A stretch of 64,000 bases of DNA from Piliocolobus tephrosceles. Lineage: Eukaryota > Chordata > Mammalia > Primates > Cercopithecidae. The stretch's first letter is position 1. Every line of letters starts with the position of its first letter. This document shows, in pieces, positions 45,641 to 56,319 of the stretch. A program made the translations under genes and the position numbers. The notes under the pieces were generated by a model. The model searched no databases and had not been told where the DNA came from. It saw nothing but the letters and a program-made list of their open reading frames with translations. The stretch covers positions 23,562,172 to 23,626,171 of the forward strand of contig NC_045447.1 of the NCBI RefSeq assembly GCF_002776525.5, in the 5' to 3' direction.

Positions 45641-46319
45641 ACACTGTGACATCGACCGCATGAGAGGCAATAGAAAAAAAAAGTTTCTCCAAAGATGTCT
45701 TCCACCACTAACTTACAGAGTTGGGAGGGAATAGTTATTATAACAGGACATGTCCATAGCCATTGGAAGGCTGAGACTTCATATAGAACGCCTATGTAGG
45801 AGGCAGACATGTCCTGATGACTACAGTGTTTAAATAGATGAAAATAATCAGATTGTCTGGAAAATATTTCACCATTAGAAGTGATCTAACTGTGAAAGTG
45901 TCTATTTGGAACCAGCCCCAATTCCTAAACTTCTTGAAGACTTTTCCTTGCAAGGAGGTGAAATAAGCAATACTAACTTCACCCTCACAGAGTCAGGAAT
46001 TGTGCAAGAAGCAATGCTGGGAATAGCTAATTCATCTAAGAAAGTAAAGCTCAGCAGGATGGCAGTGGTCCATGGAATCATTGCTTTTAAAACTGGAATA
46101 AAATTAGAATAGCATCTGGCTGGATTGCAATCTTCTACTGGACTGATAATGTAAATTTCTCTGATTTGTGACTCTGAAACAGATTATGGGAAGAAAAGAG
46201 GTTGGTCAGTTGCAGTGATACAGTTTTTCTGACCCCTTTAGATGTGACCCCTTTAGGTGGTTAATTTCAAAATAGAAAATTACTAAATCTCAGAGCAAAA
46301 TCACAGACTATAGACGAGC
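45641..46319. other. Unassigned sequence
   Basis: Nothing recognised. Confidence 0.4.
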
Positions 46320-46410
46320 TTCTTTAATTTCATCTTGTAAAATAGAAAGTTGAAGTCTAAGAAATATTAAAAAACTTATCAAAGATCAAACAGTAATTTG
46401 GATATGGGGA
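46320..46410 (-). repeat. MIR SINE fragment
   Basis: 'catcttgtaaaatagaaagt' and 'aaacttatcaaagatcaaac' follow inverted MIR (cattttacagatgaggaaact, cttgcccaaggtcacac). Confidence 0.55.
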
Positions 46411-46764
46411 TTGGTTAACTCACATGATAAACAAATTCTGAAAAACTTGAGTTAGTCTATAACTGGATGCCTATAGATGAATAGCATTTGCTGTGTACTT
46501 ACTGTATGCAGGGATGTATCCCAAGTGCAAGACATGTCAAGTATCAGTGATAAGCTTAGGTCAGTTCTAGACTAATGAAATTTCCATAGACAGGTTGGGT
46601 AGAGTAAATTTTTCATTACTGAGATCTACCTATCTTTATTACTTAAGACCATTGACCAGTTTTTCAACCTACATCTCATACAATAGCCTGAACACTCAAT
46701 GTTCCTGCAGTGCCTTTGGACCCCATCTGCAGTGCCTTTGGACCCCACCATATTGTCATCCTCC
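46411..46764. other. Unassigned sequence
   Basis: 'gctgtgtacttactgtatgc' near 46490 is an MIR/L2-like patch. A 22-base tandem duplication lies at 46705-46748. Confidence 0.5.
46705..46748 (+). repeat. 22-base tandem duplication
   Basis: The unit beginning 'ctgcagtgcctttgg' occurs twice back to back (46705-46726, 46727-46748), with only the last base different. Confidence 0.95.
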
Positions 46765-46965
46765 TTATCACTGCTAATTTATTCAGTGTTTTCTACATTG
46801 CAGGTACAGTACTAAACATTTTACATTTATTATCTTATCTAACCTCACAGTCATCTTATGAGACTGGTACTATTATTATTCTTATTCTATAGAAGTGAAG
46901 TTCAGAAAGAAGTAATTAGTCCATTATCACATAGCGGTACATGGAAGAGCCTGCACTAGAGACTG
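46765..46965 (-). repeat. MIR SINE
   Basis: 'tattcagtgttttctacatt', 'ctaacctcacagtcatctta', 'actattattattcttattct' and 'ttatcacatagcggtacatg' trace inverted MIR almost end to end. Confidence 0.9.
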
Positions 46966-47494
46966 TGAAGGTTAGAGGGGACAACATGGCTATATTTGCT
47001 AAACCTCTGCATAGTTCTCAGCAACAAGACACTCATCCCGCTTCTGCTCTGATGGACTCAGGAATGAGGATTTATTGCCAACAAACACCGTTATCTTCAT
47101 TTCATGCATTTGTAACTGTTCTTCCTTCTAACGAAGCTGAACTCAGTATCTTTATCATATTTAATTATGAGTCCTGGTCATATCCTCTTGAGATCCTCAC
47201 AGTAGTTCAAAAACGTCATCTATGTGAGAGTTATTCAAATATGTGAAGACAGAGCTTTCTTTCCAATATTTAGTTTCCTTCAGTTCTCCTTCATATGTTC
47301 TGACTCCCGAATCTCTTACCATTTTTATTATTCTCTTTCAGAAATGTTTTTAGTTATCAAGAATTCTCTCACCAAAAGCAAAACAAAACAAACATCACAA
47401 ACACAAACTTACAGAAGTAAATCAACAGTCCTGGATAGAGCAGAATTTACAGCATGGCATTTTAAGTGAGTGAACATATTAAATAAAAGAACAC
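46966..47494. other. Unassigned sequence
   Basis: Two overlapping open frames (101 and 81 codons, 46941-47469) have no recognisable product. Nothing else seen. Confidence 0.45.
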
Positions 47495-47620
47495 AAGCAA
47501 AACATATAGGTTAAATCCTGACTTTGTCATTTGCTGAGCTAAGTCCCCTTACCTTCTCCCAATCTCAGTGCTCAGTTGTTAAATTGAGACAATGATACGG
47601 CACTCATTGTTTATTAAGAA
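47495..47620 (+). repeat. MIR SINE
   Basis: 'ttaaatcctgactttgtcat', 'gagctaagtccccttacctt' and 'ttgttaaattgagacaatga' match MIR. It ends just before the Tigger1 element. Confidence 0.75.
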
Positions 47621-48161
47621 CAAAATAAAATAATAGGCAGTCATTTTATTGTGTTTAATTTTATTGTGCTTCACAGATATTGCATTTCTTACAAATTGAA
47701 GTTTTGTGGCAACCCTGAATTTAGCAAGTCTATTGGGAGCAGTTTTCTAACAGTAAGTGCTCATTTTGTGTCTCTGTGTTACATTTTATTAATTCTCATA
47801 CTACCTTAAACTTTTTTGTTATTATTATATTTGTTATGGTTATCTGTGAGCAGTAATCTTTGATGTTACTATCATAATTGTTTGGGGGCACCAAGAACTA
47901 CACCCATACAAGAGAGCAAAAAATCGACAAATGTTGTGTGTGTTCCGACTGCTCCATCAATCTGCATTCCCCCACCCCTCACCCTCTCCTCAGGCCTCTG
48001 TGATTCCCAAGACATAACCATATTGAAATTAAGCCAAATAATCCTACAATGGCCTCTAAGTGTTCAAGTTAAATAAAAAGTCACATGTCTCTCACTTTAA
48101 ATCAAAAGCTAGAAATGACTAAACTCAGTGAGGAAGACATGTTGAAAGCTAAGACAGAAAA

Positions 48162-48180
48162 AAAAAAAAAAAAAAAGTTT
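48162..48180 (+). repeat. A-run inside Tigger1
   Basis: About 19 A after 'agctaagacag', where the element consensus has mixed sequence. Probably an expanded local A tract. Confidence 0.9.
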
Positions 48181-48604
48181 ATTGTGCCAAACAGTTAGCT
48201 AAGTTGCGAATCCAAGGGAAACATTCTTGAAGGAAAAGTGCTACTCCAGTGAACACGTGAATAAGAAGGCAAAACAGTTTTATTCCTGATAAAAAATGGT
48301 TTTAGTTTGACAGAAGACCAAACCATCCACAACATTCCCTTAAGCTAAAGCCTAATGCAGAGTAAGGCCTTCATTCTCTTCAATTCTATGATCACTGAGA
48401 GGAAGCTTCAGAAGAAGTCTGAAACTAAGCAGCTTGCTTCATAGCACTTAAGGAAAGAAGCTGTCTCCAAAGCATGAAAGTGCAAGGTGAAGCAACAAGT
48501 TTTGATGTAGAAGTTGCTGTAAGTTATCAAGAAGATAAGGTAATTGATGAAGATGGCTACTGAATAACAGATTTTCAATGTAGATGCAACAGCCTTATAT
48601 TGAA

Positions 48605-48958
48605 AGATTAGTCCATTTCCATGCTGATGATAAAGACATACCTGAGACTGGGAAGAAAAAGAGTTTTAATTGGACTTACAGTTCCTTATGGCTGGGGAGG
48701 ACTCAGAATCATGACGGGATGCAAAAGGCACTCCTTATATGGCAGTAGCAAGAGAAAAATGAGGAAGATGCAAAAGTGGAAACCCCTGATAAACCATCAG
48801 ATCTTGTGACACTTGTTCATTACCATGAGAACAGTATGAGGGGAACCGCCCCCATGTTTCAAATTATCTTTCACTGGGCCCCTCTTACAACACATTGGAA
48901 TTGCGGGAGTACAGTTCAAGGTGAGATTTGGGTGAGGACACAGAGCCAAACCATATCA
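48605..48958 (-). mobile_element. THE1/MST-type LTR (ERVL-MaLR) nested in Tigger1
   Basis: Plus-strand text 'attagtccatttccatgctg', 'aaagacatacctgagactgg', 'tggctggggaggactcagaa', 'aaacccctgataaaccatca', 'attcaaggtgagatttgggt'-like wording and the end 'agccaaaccatatca' is a MaLR LTR read backwards. It is about 354 bases, a usual size for THE1 or MST LTRs. It interrupts the transposase reading between 'cagccttatattgaaa' and 'agaagatgcc'. No internal region is present, so it is a solo LTR. Confidence 0.92.
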
Positions 48959-49896
48959 CAGAAGATGCCATGTAAGACTTTTATAGCTAGAGAGGAGATG
49001 TCAATGCCTGACTTTAAAGTTTCAATGGACATAGTGCAGCTTGTGACTTTCACTTGAAGCCAATGTTCATTTATCATCCAAAAAAAAAAATCCTATGACC
49101 CTTAAAAAATTATGATAAATATATTCTTCCTATGTTCTATAAATAAAATCAAAGACTATAAAGGCTGTATGGCAGCAAATTTGCTTACAGAATGGTTTAT
49201 TGAACATTTTAAACCCAAGTTTGAGACCTACTGCTAAGAACAAAAATGATTTATTTCTAAATATTACTGTCCATTAACAATGCACCTAGTCACCCAAGAT
49301 CTCTAATGGAGAAGTACAAGGAAATTAATGTTGTTTTCATGCCTGTTAACACAACATCCATTCTACAGCCCATGAATCAAGCAGTAATTTTGATTTTTAA
49401 GTTTTATTATTCAAGATATTTTGTAAGGCTTTAGCTGCCATACAGAGTAATTCCTCTGATTTAGGCAAACTAAATTGGAAACCTTCTGGAAAGGACTCAC
49501 CATTTTAGACACCATTGAGAATATTTGTGATTCATGGGAGGAGGTCAAAATACCAACATTAACAGGGCTTTTGAAGAAGTTGATTCCAAGCTTCATGAGT
49601 GACTTTGAGGAATTAAAGACTTCAGTGGATGAAGTAACTGCAGATAAGGTGGAAATAGAAAGAGAACTAGGAGTAGAAGATGTGACTGTATCGCTGCTAT
49701 CTCATGATAAAATTTTAACAAATGAGGAGTTGCTATTTATTGATGAGCAAAAATGTGGTTTCTTGAGGTGGAATTTATTAGTGAAGATGCTGTGAAAATT
49801 GTTAAAATGACAGCAAAGCCTTTAGAATACTGAGAATACTACATAAACATAGTTGTTAAAGCAGCAGCAGGGTTTGAGAGGATTGATTCCAATTTT

Positions 49897-50242
49897 ATTT
49901 GTTTTATTCATTTATTCATTTTTTAAAGACAAAGCCTCACTCTGTCATCCAGGATGGAGTGCAGCGGTTGTCATAGCTCACTGCAACCTCAAAGTCTTGT
50001 GCTCAAGCAATCTGCCCACCTCAGTCTCCTGAGTAGCTAGGACTACAGGCACACACCACCACACTTGGCTATTTTTTATTTATTTATTTATTTGTTTGTT
50101 TGTTTATTTTGTTGTTGTTGTTGTTAGAGATAGGGTCTTGCTTTGTTGCCCAGGCAGTTCTCAAACTCCTGGCTTCAAGCGAGTCTCCTGCCTTGGCACC
50201 TCCAAGCACTGAGATTGTAGGCATGAGCCACCATGCCCAACC
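49897..50242 (-). mobile_element. AluJ-like SINE nested in Tigger1
   Basis: Diverged minus-strand Alu. The target duplication is Tigger1 sequence: 'ttccaatttt' (49887-49896) and 'tccaaatttt' (50243-50252). The linker between the arms has expanded into (TTTA)n(TTTG)n(TTG)n at 50072-50127. Confidence 0.94.
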
Positions 50243-51793
50243 TCCAAATTTTGAAAGAAGTTCTACTTTGGGTAAAATGCTATCAAACAGCATCACATGC
50301 TACAGAGAAATCTTTCATGAAAGGAAGTCAATCAATACAGCAAATTTCACTGTTGTCTTTTTTTTTTTTTTTAATTGCTACAACCACCCTAATCTTCAGC
50401 AACCATCACTCTGATCCCAGTTAGCAGTCAGCAACATTGAGGCAAGACCCTCCACTAGCAAAAAGATTACAACTCACTGAAGGTTCAGATGATTGTTGGC
50501 ATTAAAGTATTTTAATTAAGGTATGCACATTTTTAGACATAATGCTATTGCATACTTAATAGACTATGGTATAATGGAATCATAATTTGTACATGCACTG
50601 GCAAACTAAAAAAAAATTGTGTCACTTGCATAATTGTGATATTTCCTTTGTTGCAGTAGTTTGGAATCAAAGCCACAATATCTCAGAGGTATGACTGTAT
50701 ACAAAGAATATCATATTGTACCTAGAGGTAATAAGCATTCAATATGATAATTTAAAATTATTTATAAAAGACTTTCACCTTCAGAAAGATTGAGTAGATC
50801 TACTTTTCTCCTAGTAAGCACAACTAAAACCTGTAGATATTATATGTATAAATACACAAAAGAAGACTTAGAAGGTTGATGAGAGGAAGGCAGGCCATCT
50901 AGGGACCTTGTGACCTGAGGAACAATGAGATAGTGAGTTCTGTGGGTTTCTTTTTGCCTCATATGTTCAAGACTGGGAGTCGAAGAAACAAGTAACCTAA
51001 AAATACTAACAGACATAGACATTAGCATTAGCACAGACCAACGTCTCCAACAAAAGCTTTTTGGTTTTTCTCTCTAGCAAAAGACTGGGAAAGGAACAGT
51101 CAAGCCAGACTTAAAGATAGATTTTAGGCAGCCATCAATCTACCATGGACAAACATGGGCATGTCCCTTCCCCTGGCAGGGCAATGTCAGAGAAAACCAG
51201 TCTTATTTAAATGGTAGGTTTAAAAAAGATCCAGAATTTTACAAAATAATCTCCTTGTTTTAATTTGAAATCACTCATCATACCAAGAATTAGGATAATC
51301 TGAAACAGAATGAATAAAGACAATAAATAATAATACTAAGATAACAGAGATGTTAGGGTCAGCTGACAAAGATTTTAAAGGGTAAAGTGGCATAAAGAGA
51401 GGTAAGCTTTCTATATGCTTTCTATACTTTGCTCCACCTAGTAAAATGATGGCAACAGTAGACTGCAATAACTTATGTATAAATGATGTAATATAATACC
51501 TACAGGAACCACAAAAGATACACTCTGAAAAATATTAAAGATATATCAAATTGTAATTCTAAGAAATGTTCAGTAATCCACGGGAAGGCAGGGGAAAGAA
51601 ATTAGAAAAATGAAAAACATTACAAACAAAACAAAAAGATCAAATCAAATCAAATAGCAGATTTAAGGCCTAACATAGCAATAATTACATCAAATATAAA
51701 TTTTTTAAGTGCAACAATTAAAAGACAAATATTAGCAGAGCTGCTTTAAAAAATATGACCCAGTCATTTGCTATATATAAGAAACTCCAAATA

Positions 51794-51867
51794 TTAGGCA
51801 GTGGTGCAAAAGTAATTGCAGTTTTTGCTATTACTTTTCAATGGCCATTACTTTTGCACCAACCTAA
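51794..51867. mobile_element. MADE1 miniature mariner element
   Basis: A 74-base palindromic element, 'ttaggcagtggtgcaaaagt' to 'cttttgcaccaacctaa', flanked by TA on both sides (51792-51793, 51868-51869), as expected for mariner-type insertion. About 10 bases seem to be missing from the right arm relative to the recalled 80-base consensus, so the inner stem is asymmetric. MADE1 copies are the source of the primate miR-548 family; whether this one is transcribed or processed cannot be seen. Confidence 0.95.
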
Positions 51868-53371
51868 TATAATGATATAGGCACGTTAAAAGTAGAAAGA
51901 TGAAAACAATATATCATGAGAATTTTTACTGAAGGAAAACAAAAATGGCTATGTTAATGTAACATAAAGTAGATTTCAGAGCAAAGAAAATCATCAGAGA
52001 CAGAAAAGGGCATTACACAATGAAAAAGAGCCAGTTTACCTAGAGGATATTCTGAACCTAAACGTGTAGGCATCAGATAACAGAGCTGAAAAATATATGA
52101 AAAATAAAACTGATGGAGAAATAAATAAGTGTACAACTATAGTTGGAAACTTCAACACACTTTTTTCAGTAATTGATAGAACAACTAGACAGAAAATCAA
52201 AAATAATATGGAAAAATCACATCATCAAATGATAGGATCTAATCAACATTTAAAGAACATTTTACTCAATGATAGCAGTATACACATTCTTTTCAAGTGT
52301 CAGTGGAACATACGCCAAGATACACCACCTTCTAGGACAAAAAAGAAACCTCCGAAAATTTGAAAGAATTTAAAGTAATCCAATGTGCTCTGACTACAAT
52401 GAAATCAAACTGTAAATAAATAACCAAAAGATAAAAGGAAAACCTTTGAACACTTGGAAACCGAACAACATCCATCTAAATAGTCCATGGGTCAAATATA
52501 ACATCTCACAGGAATAAAGAAAATTCATTGAACTGAATGAAAATGAAATGCAACATATTAAAATTTGTAGAACACAACGAAAGCAGAACTGAAAAGAAAG
52601 TGCATACCATTAAATATGTACATCAGAAAAGAGAAAAAGTCAAAATAAGCCCAAAGCAAGCAAAAAACAAAAAGTAAAGAAAATAAAAAGTAAGAACAGA
52701 AATTAATGAAATAGAAAATAGAAAAACAACATGGAAAATCAATTAAACAAAAACATAGTTCTTTGGAAAGATCAACAAAACTGATAACCCTCTAGTGAGA
52801 TTGGCAAAGAAAAAATTAAAGAAGATGCAAACTACAAAGCTCATGAATAAATTAGGAGACATTACTACAGAACCTGTAGACATATAAAAGATAATGAAGG
52901 AAGGCTCCAAACAAAGCTAGACACATAAATCTGACAACTTGGACAACATGAAACACTTCCTTAAAAAACACAAATTATTATTCAAAATAAAACAGGTAAT
53001 TTGTAGAATCGTAGACCTATTCAGGAAATCAATTTTATAATTTAAAAGCTGATTATAAGGAAATCTCTAGGCCCACTTGGTTTCACTGGAGAATTCTCCC
53101 AAACATTTAAGGGAAAAATAACACAAATTCTACATAATTTCTTCAAGAAAATAAGAGGAAGGAATACTTACAATTCATTTTATGTAGCTACCATTGCCCT
53201 CAATGGGGAAAGATAATTTTTTCAACAAAGTGTGCAGAGCATGTTGACATCCATGAGCAATAAAAAATAAATAAATAAAAGTACCTCAACCTAAATCTTA
53301 CATCTTCTACAAAAATTAGCTCAAAATGGATTATGAACTTACATGTAAAACACACAACTATAAAACCATTT

Positions 53372-53482
53372 CTTGGTGGCTCATGCCTGTAATCCCAGCA
53401 CTTTGGGAGGCCAAGGCGGGCGCATCACAAGGTCAGGAAATCGAGACCATCCTGGCTAACACAGTGAAACCCCGTCTCTACT

Positions 53483-53515
<33 letters not shown>

Positions 53516-53712
53516 TTAGCTGGGCGTGGTGGCGGGTGTCTGCAGTCCCAGCTACTCGGGAGGCTGAGGCAGGAGAATGGCCTGAACCCGGGAGGCGGAG
53601 CTTGCAGTGAGCTGAGATGACGCCACTGCACTCCAGCCCCGGCGACAGAGCAAGACTCCGTCTCAAAAAACAAACAAACAAACAAAACTAAATTAAATAA
53701 ATAAATAAATAA
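53372..53712 (+). mobile_element. AluY SINE, 5' shortened, with CA-repeat linker
   Basis: Plus-strand Alu starting at the 'tggtggctcatgcctgtaat' part, so about 10 bases of the usual start are absent. The A-rich linker after 'ctctactaaa' has become a pure (CA)n run at 53485-53513. The tail is (AAAC)n then (AAAT)n. A perfect 12-base target duplication 'ataaaaccattt' (53360-53371, 53713-53724) is L1 sequence. Confidence 0.95.
53485..53513 (+). repeat. (CA)n microsatellite inside Alu
   Basis: About 14 CA units in place of the Alu middle A-linker; likely length-variable. Confidence 0.95.
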
Positions 53713-53856
53713 ATAAAACCATTTATTTAAATATAGGAGAAAATCTTCACAATTCAATGTAATCCACCATTCAAATAGCCTGATGAAGAAAAACAACATG
53801 AATATATCAATCAACGCAGAAAATATGCTTGACAAAACTCAGCATCCATTCATGGT

Positions 53857-53881
53857 AAAAAAAAAAAAAAAAAAAAAAAAA
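53857..53881 (+). repeat. A-run in L1M
   Basis: About 25 A after 'ccattcatggt', where L1 ORF2 normally has 'ataaaaac'; an expanded A tract. Confidence 0.9.
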
Positions 53882-54494
53882 CAGAAAAATAGGAAAGGAG
53901 GAGAACTTCCCAAACTTAATAAGAAGCATCTAGCAAAAATGAAGAAATACCCTATAGCTAAAACTATACTTCATTAATGGTGAAAGACTGAAGGCTTTAT
54001 TTCTTGGTTCAGAAACAAAGGAAGAGTCTTTGCTGTCATAATGCTGGAAAGTCTAGTCAATATAATGAGGGAGAAAAGTGAAATAAAAGACATATAGATA
54101 AAAAAGAAAAAGGTAGACCAGGAGATACATATTTGCAAACCACATATGTGACAAAATATCTAAAGTATATTAAGGATTCTCAAAATTCAACATTATAAAA
54201 TGTAAACAATCCAGTTAGAACAAAGGCAAAATACATGAAGAGACCTCAAAGAAAAAGATACATGGATGGCAAATATAAACACATGGAAAACAAAATCAAC
54301 ATTATTAGCAATCAGGGAAATGCAAATTAAAACCACAATGCAATATCACCACACATCTATTAGAGGGCTGAAATAAAAAATGGTAACAATACCATATGCT
54401 GTCTAGGATGTGAAGAAACTGAATCATTCAGACATTGCTGTTGAGAATGTAAAATGGTACAGTTACTATGGAAAACAGTTTGGCAGTTGTACTG

Positions 54495-54894
54495 TTTTGT
54501 TGTCATTGTTGTTTTTAATTTCAGCTTTTATTTTAGATACAGAGGGTGCATGTGTAGGATTGCGACATGGGTATTTTGGACCCAGGTTGTGAGCCTAGTA
54601 CCCAACAGGTAGTTTTTCAACCCATGCGCCATCCCTTTTACCGCCTCTAGTAGTCTGTAGTGTCTATTGTTCCTATGTTTATGTCCATGTGTGATCAATG
54701 TTTAGCTTCCACTTATAAGTGAGAACATGCGGTATTTGGTTTCTGTTCCTGTGTTAATTCGCTTAGGATTATGGTCTTCAGCTCCAAACATGTTGCTGTA
54801 AGACATGCTTTTATTCCTTTTTATGGCTGCATCATATTCCATGGTGTATATGTATGACATTTCTTTATTCAATCCACTATTGATGGGTAGTTTC
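54495..54894 (-). mobile_element. L1PA/L1PB-type 3' end nested in the L1M, opposite strand
   Basis: 'tcagcttttattttagatac', 'cccacttataagtgag'-like wording at 54709-54724, 'cggtatttggtttctgttcc', 'tatggctgcatcatattcca' and 'caatccactattgatgggta' are a reversed younger L1 3' end. It splits the L1M between 'aaaacagtttggcagtt' and 'gtttcttaaaactaa'. Confidence 0.92.
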
Positions 54895-55535
54895 TTAAAA
54901 CTAACATTCAACTACCACATGATACTGCCATTGCATTCTTGGGCATTTAACCCAGAGAAGTGAACATTTATATTCAAACAAAAACCCATGCACTAATGTT
55001 TGTAGTAGCTTTATTCATAACAACCTAAAACTGAAAAAAAAACAAAAAACCTCAAACATCCTTTAGCAGGTAAGTGATGAAACAAATTGTGATACATCCA
55101 TACCGTGGGATAGTATTCAACAATAATCATGAACAAACTACTGATATATGCAACTATCTGAATGCTTTTATGTCAAGTGAAAAATCCAAACCGAAAAGAT
55201 TACATATTGTATTATTCTGTTTATATAACTTTCTTGAAATGACAAAATTATAAAAATAGAGAATAGATTACTAGTTACCAGGGGTGAAGAAGGGAGAGAA
55301 GTGATTGTGGCTATAAAAGGTCAACTTCAGGGATCCTAGGGGTGACAGAAATGTTCTGTAGCTTTGCTCTATCAACATTAATATCTTAGTTGTGATGCTG
55401 TCCTATAGACTTGCAAAGTATTACCATTGGGGGAAAGTGAGTAAACAGTACATAGATCTCTCTATAATGTCCTACAACTGCATATGAAAACTACAATTAT
55501 CTCAAAATTTAAAAACTAATTAAATTGTATTGCTA

Positions 55536-55912
55536 AGAATGAAGCACATCATCAGTCCTTAAAAATTTATAATCTGTATGTGACATATGTTTTATATTAA
55601 CTTGAACAGGTGTTTCCCACTGTGATCTGGAATGTGTTTGTAGCTGTTATGTAACAGAAGGAATTTGTCATCACGGACATTTGGGAAATGCTGGCTTAAG
55701 CAGTTTTCTTTTTCAGGAATTCTCAGAACCTTTATTATACTTACCTGTGTCATGGTTCTGGAATTGGCAGAATAAACATCATTGTTCCTAATTTTTTCAT
55801 CATGAAAACTTCTCCTCTTCCCACTTCTCCCCAAAACACATGCCCAACACACCAGGGAAACATTTATGAGACCAATGCCTCATGGAATTCACTTAAAAAA
55901 TAGCAGTATCTC
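55536..55912. other. Unassigned sequence
   Basis: Nothing recognised. Confidence 0.4.
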
Positions 55913-56228
55913 GGGCTGGGCGTGGTGGCTCACGTGTGTATTCCCAGCACTTTGGGAGGCCAAGGTGGGTGGATCACCTGAGGTCAGGAGTTCAACACCA
56001 GCATGGCCAACTTGGTGAAACCCCATCTCCACTAAAAATACAAAAATTAGCCTGGCATGGTGATGCGCGCCTGTAATTCTAGTGACTCTGGAGGCTGAGG
56101 TGGGAGAATCACTTGAACCCGGGAGGCAGAGGTTATGGTGAGCCAAGATCGTGCACTGCATTCCAGTCTGGATGACAGAGTCAGACTCCATCTCAAGTTA
56201 AAAAAGAAAAGAAAAGAAAAAAAAAAAA
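55913..56228 (+). mobile_element. AluS-like SINE
   Basis: Plus-strand Alu ('ggctgggcgtggtggctcac', 'gaggtcaggagttcaacacc') with a tail of (AAAAG)n and A. Flanks 'gcagtatctc' and 'ccactacctc' may be a decayed target duplication. Confidence 0.94.
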
Positions 56229-56319
56229 TGCCACTACCTCTAGAATATGCTATTTACTACTCTGGCTTAATAATGCAAGTAAGTAAATTCTAAGCAGAAG
56301 CAGCAACTTATCAGAAGGC

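Larger units (their letters stand above)
48049..50480 (+). pseudogene. Tigger1 transposase pseudogene
   Basis: In autonomous copies the pogo-like DDE transposase has an N-terminal helix-turn-helix DNA-binding part and a C-terminal catalytic domain. The start codon at 48049 (ATG GCC TCT AAG) is preserved, but the eighth codon is TAA. Downstream the same frame still reads SLTLNQKLEM-type text of the DNA-binding region. The gene is broken by the A-run at 48162, by the LTR at 48605-48958, by the Alu at 49897-50242 and by other stops. In the catalytic domain, two positions that I recall as aspartates in the family (IDNAPGHP and QPMDQG motifs) read Asn here, codons 49276-49278 and 49375-49377. The longest surviving open piece is 106 codons at 49475-49795, from the C-terminal third. 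Confidence 0.9.
47635..50697 (+). mobile_element. Tigger1 (TcMar-Tigger) DNA transposon, nearly full length
   Basis: Both ends are recognisable: 'aggcagtcattttattgtg' at the left and 'caatatctcagaggtatgac' with final 'tg' at 50697, forming the usual Tigger1 terminal inverted repeats, followed by a TA. Between them runs 'gtttgtggcaaccctg'-like text (47701-47718), the transposase region and the 3' non-coding part ('taatagactatggtataatg'). After removal of the LTR (48605-48958) and AluJ (49897-50242) about 2.36 kb remains, against about 2.4 kb for the family consensus as I recall it. An A-run at 48162-48180 replaces some consensus bases. The copy is old and inactive. Confidence 0.93.
50770..55535 (+). 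mobile_element. Long old L1M LINE, rearranged, with three nested insertions
   Basis: Patches run from L1M 5' region ('aaaataatctccttgtttta', 'tcagctgacaaagattttaa') through ORF2 ('attaaaagacaaatattagc', 'tatgacccagtcatttgcta', 'aaacttcaacacacttttt', 'ctttggaaagatcaacaaaa') to an L1MC/L1MD-type 3' end ('tgggcatttaacccagagaa', 'ggttaccagg'-like text near 55276, 'ttaccattgggggaaa', 'aattatctcaaaatttaaaa'). Inside it are MADE1 (51794-51867), an AluY (53372-53712) and an inverted L1 3' end (54495-54894). The ORF2 order is not colinear: text from late ORF2 (53200-53751) precedes text from the RT core (53752 onwards). Two L1 copies or an internal duplication may be involved. No reading frame survives. 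Confidence 0.8.

Noticed and set aside
49475..49795. 106-codon plus-strand open frame as an independent gene
   Set aside because: It is the surviving C-terminal part of the decayed Tigger1 transposase, with no own start context.
53425..53835. 136-codon minus-strand open frame with a Cys-Val repeat
   Set aside because: Translation of an AluY in antisense; the Cys-Val run is the (CA)n microsatellite.
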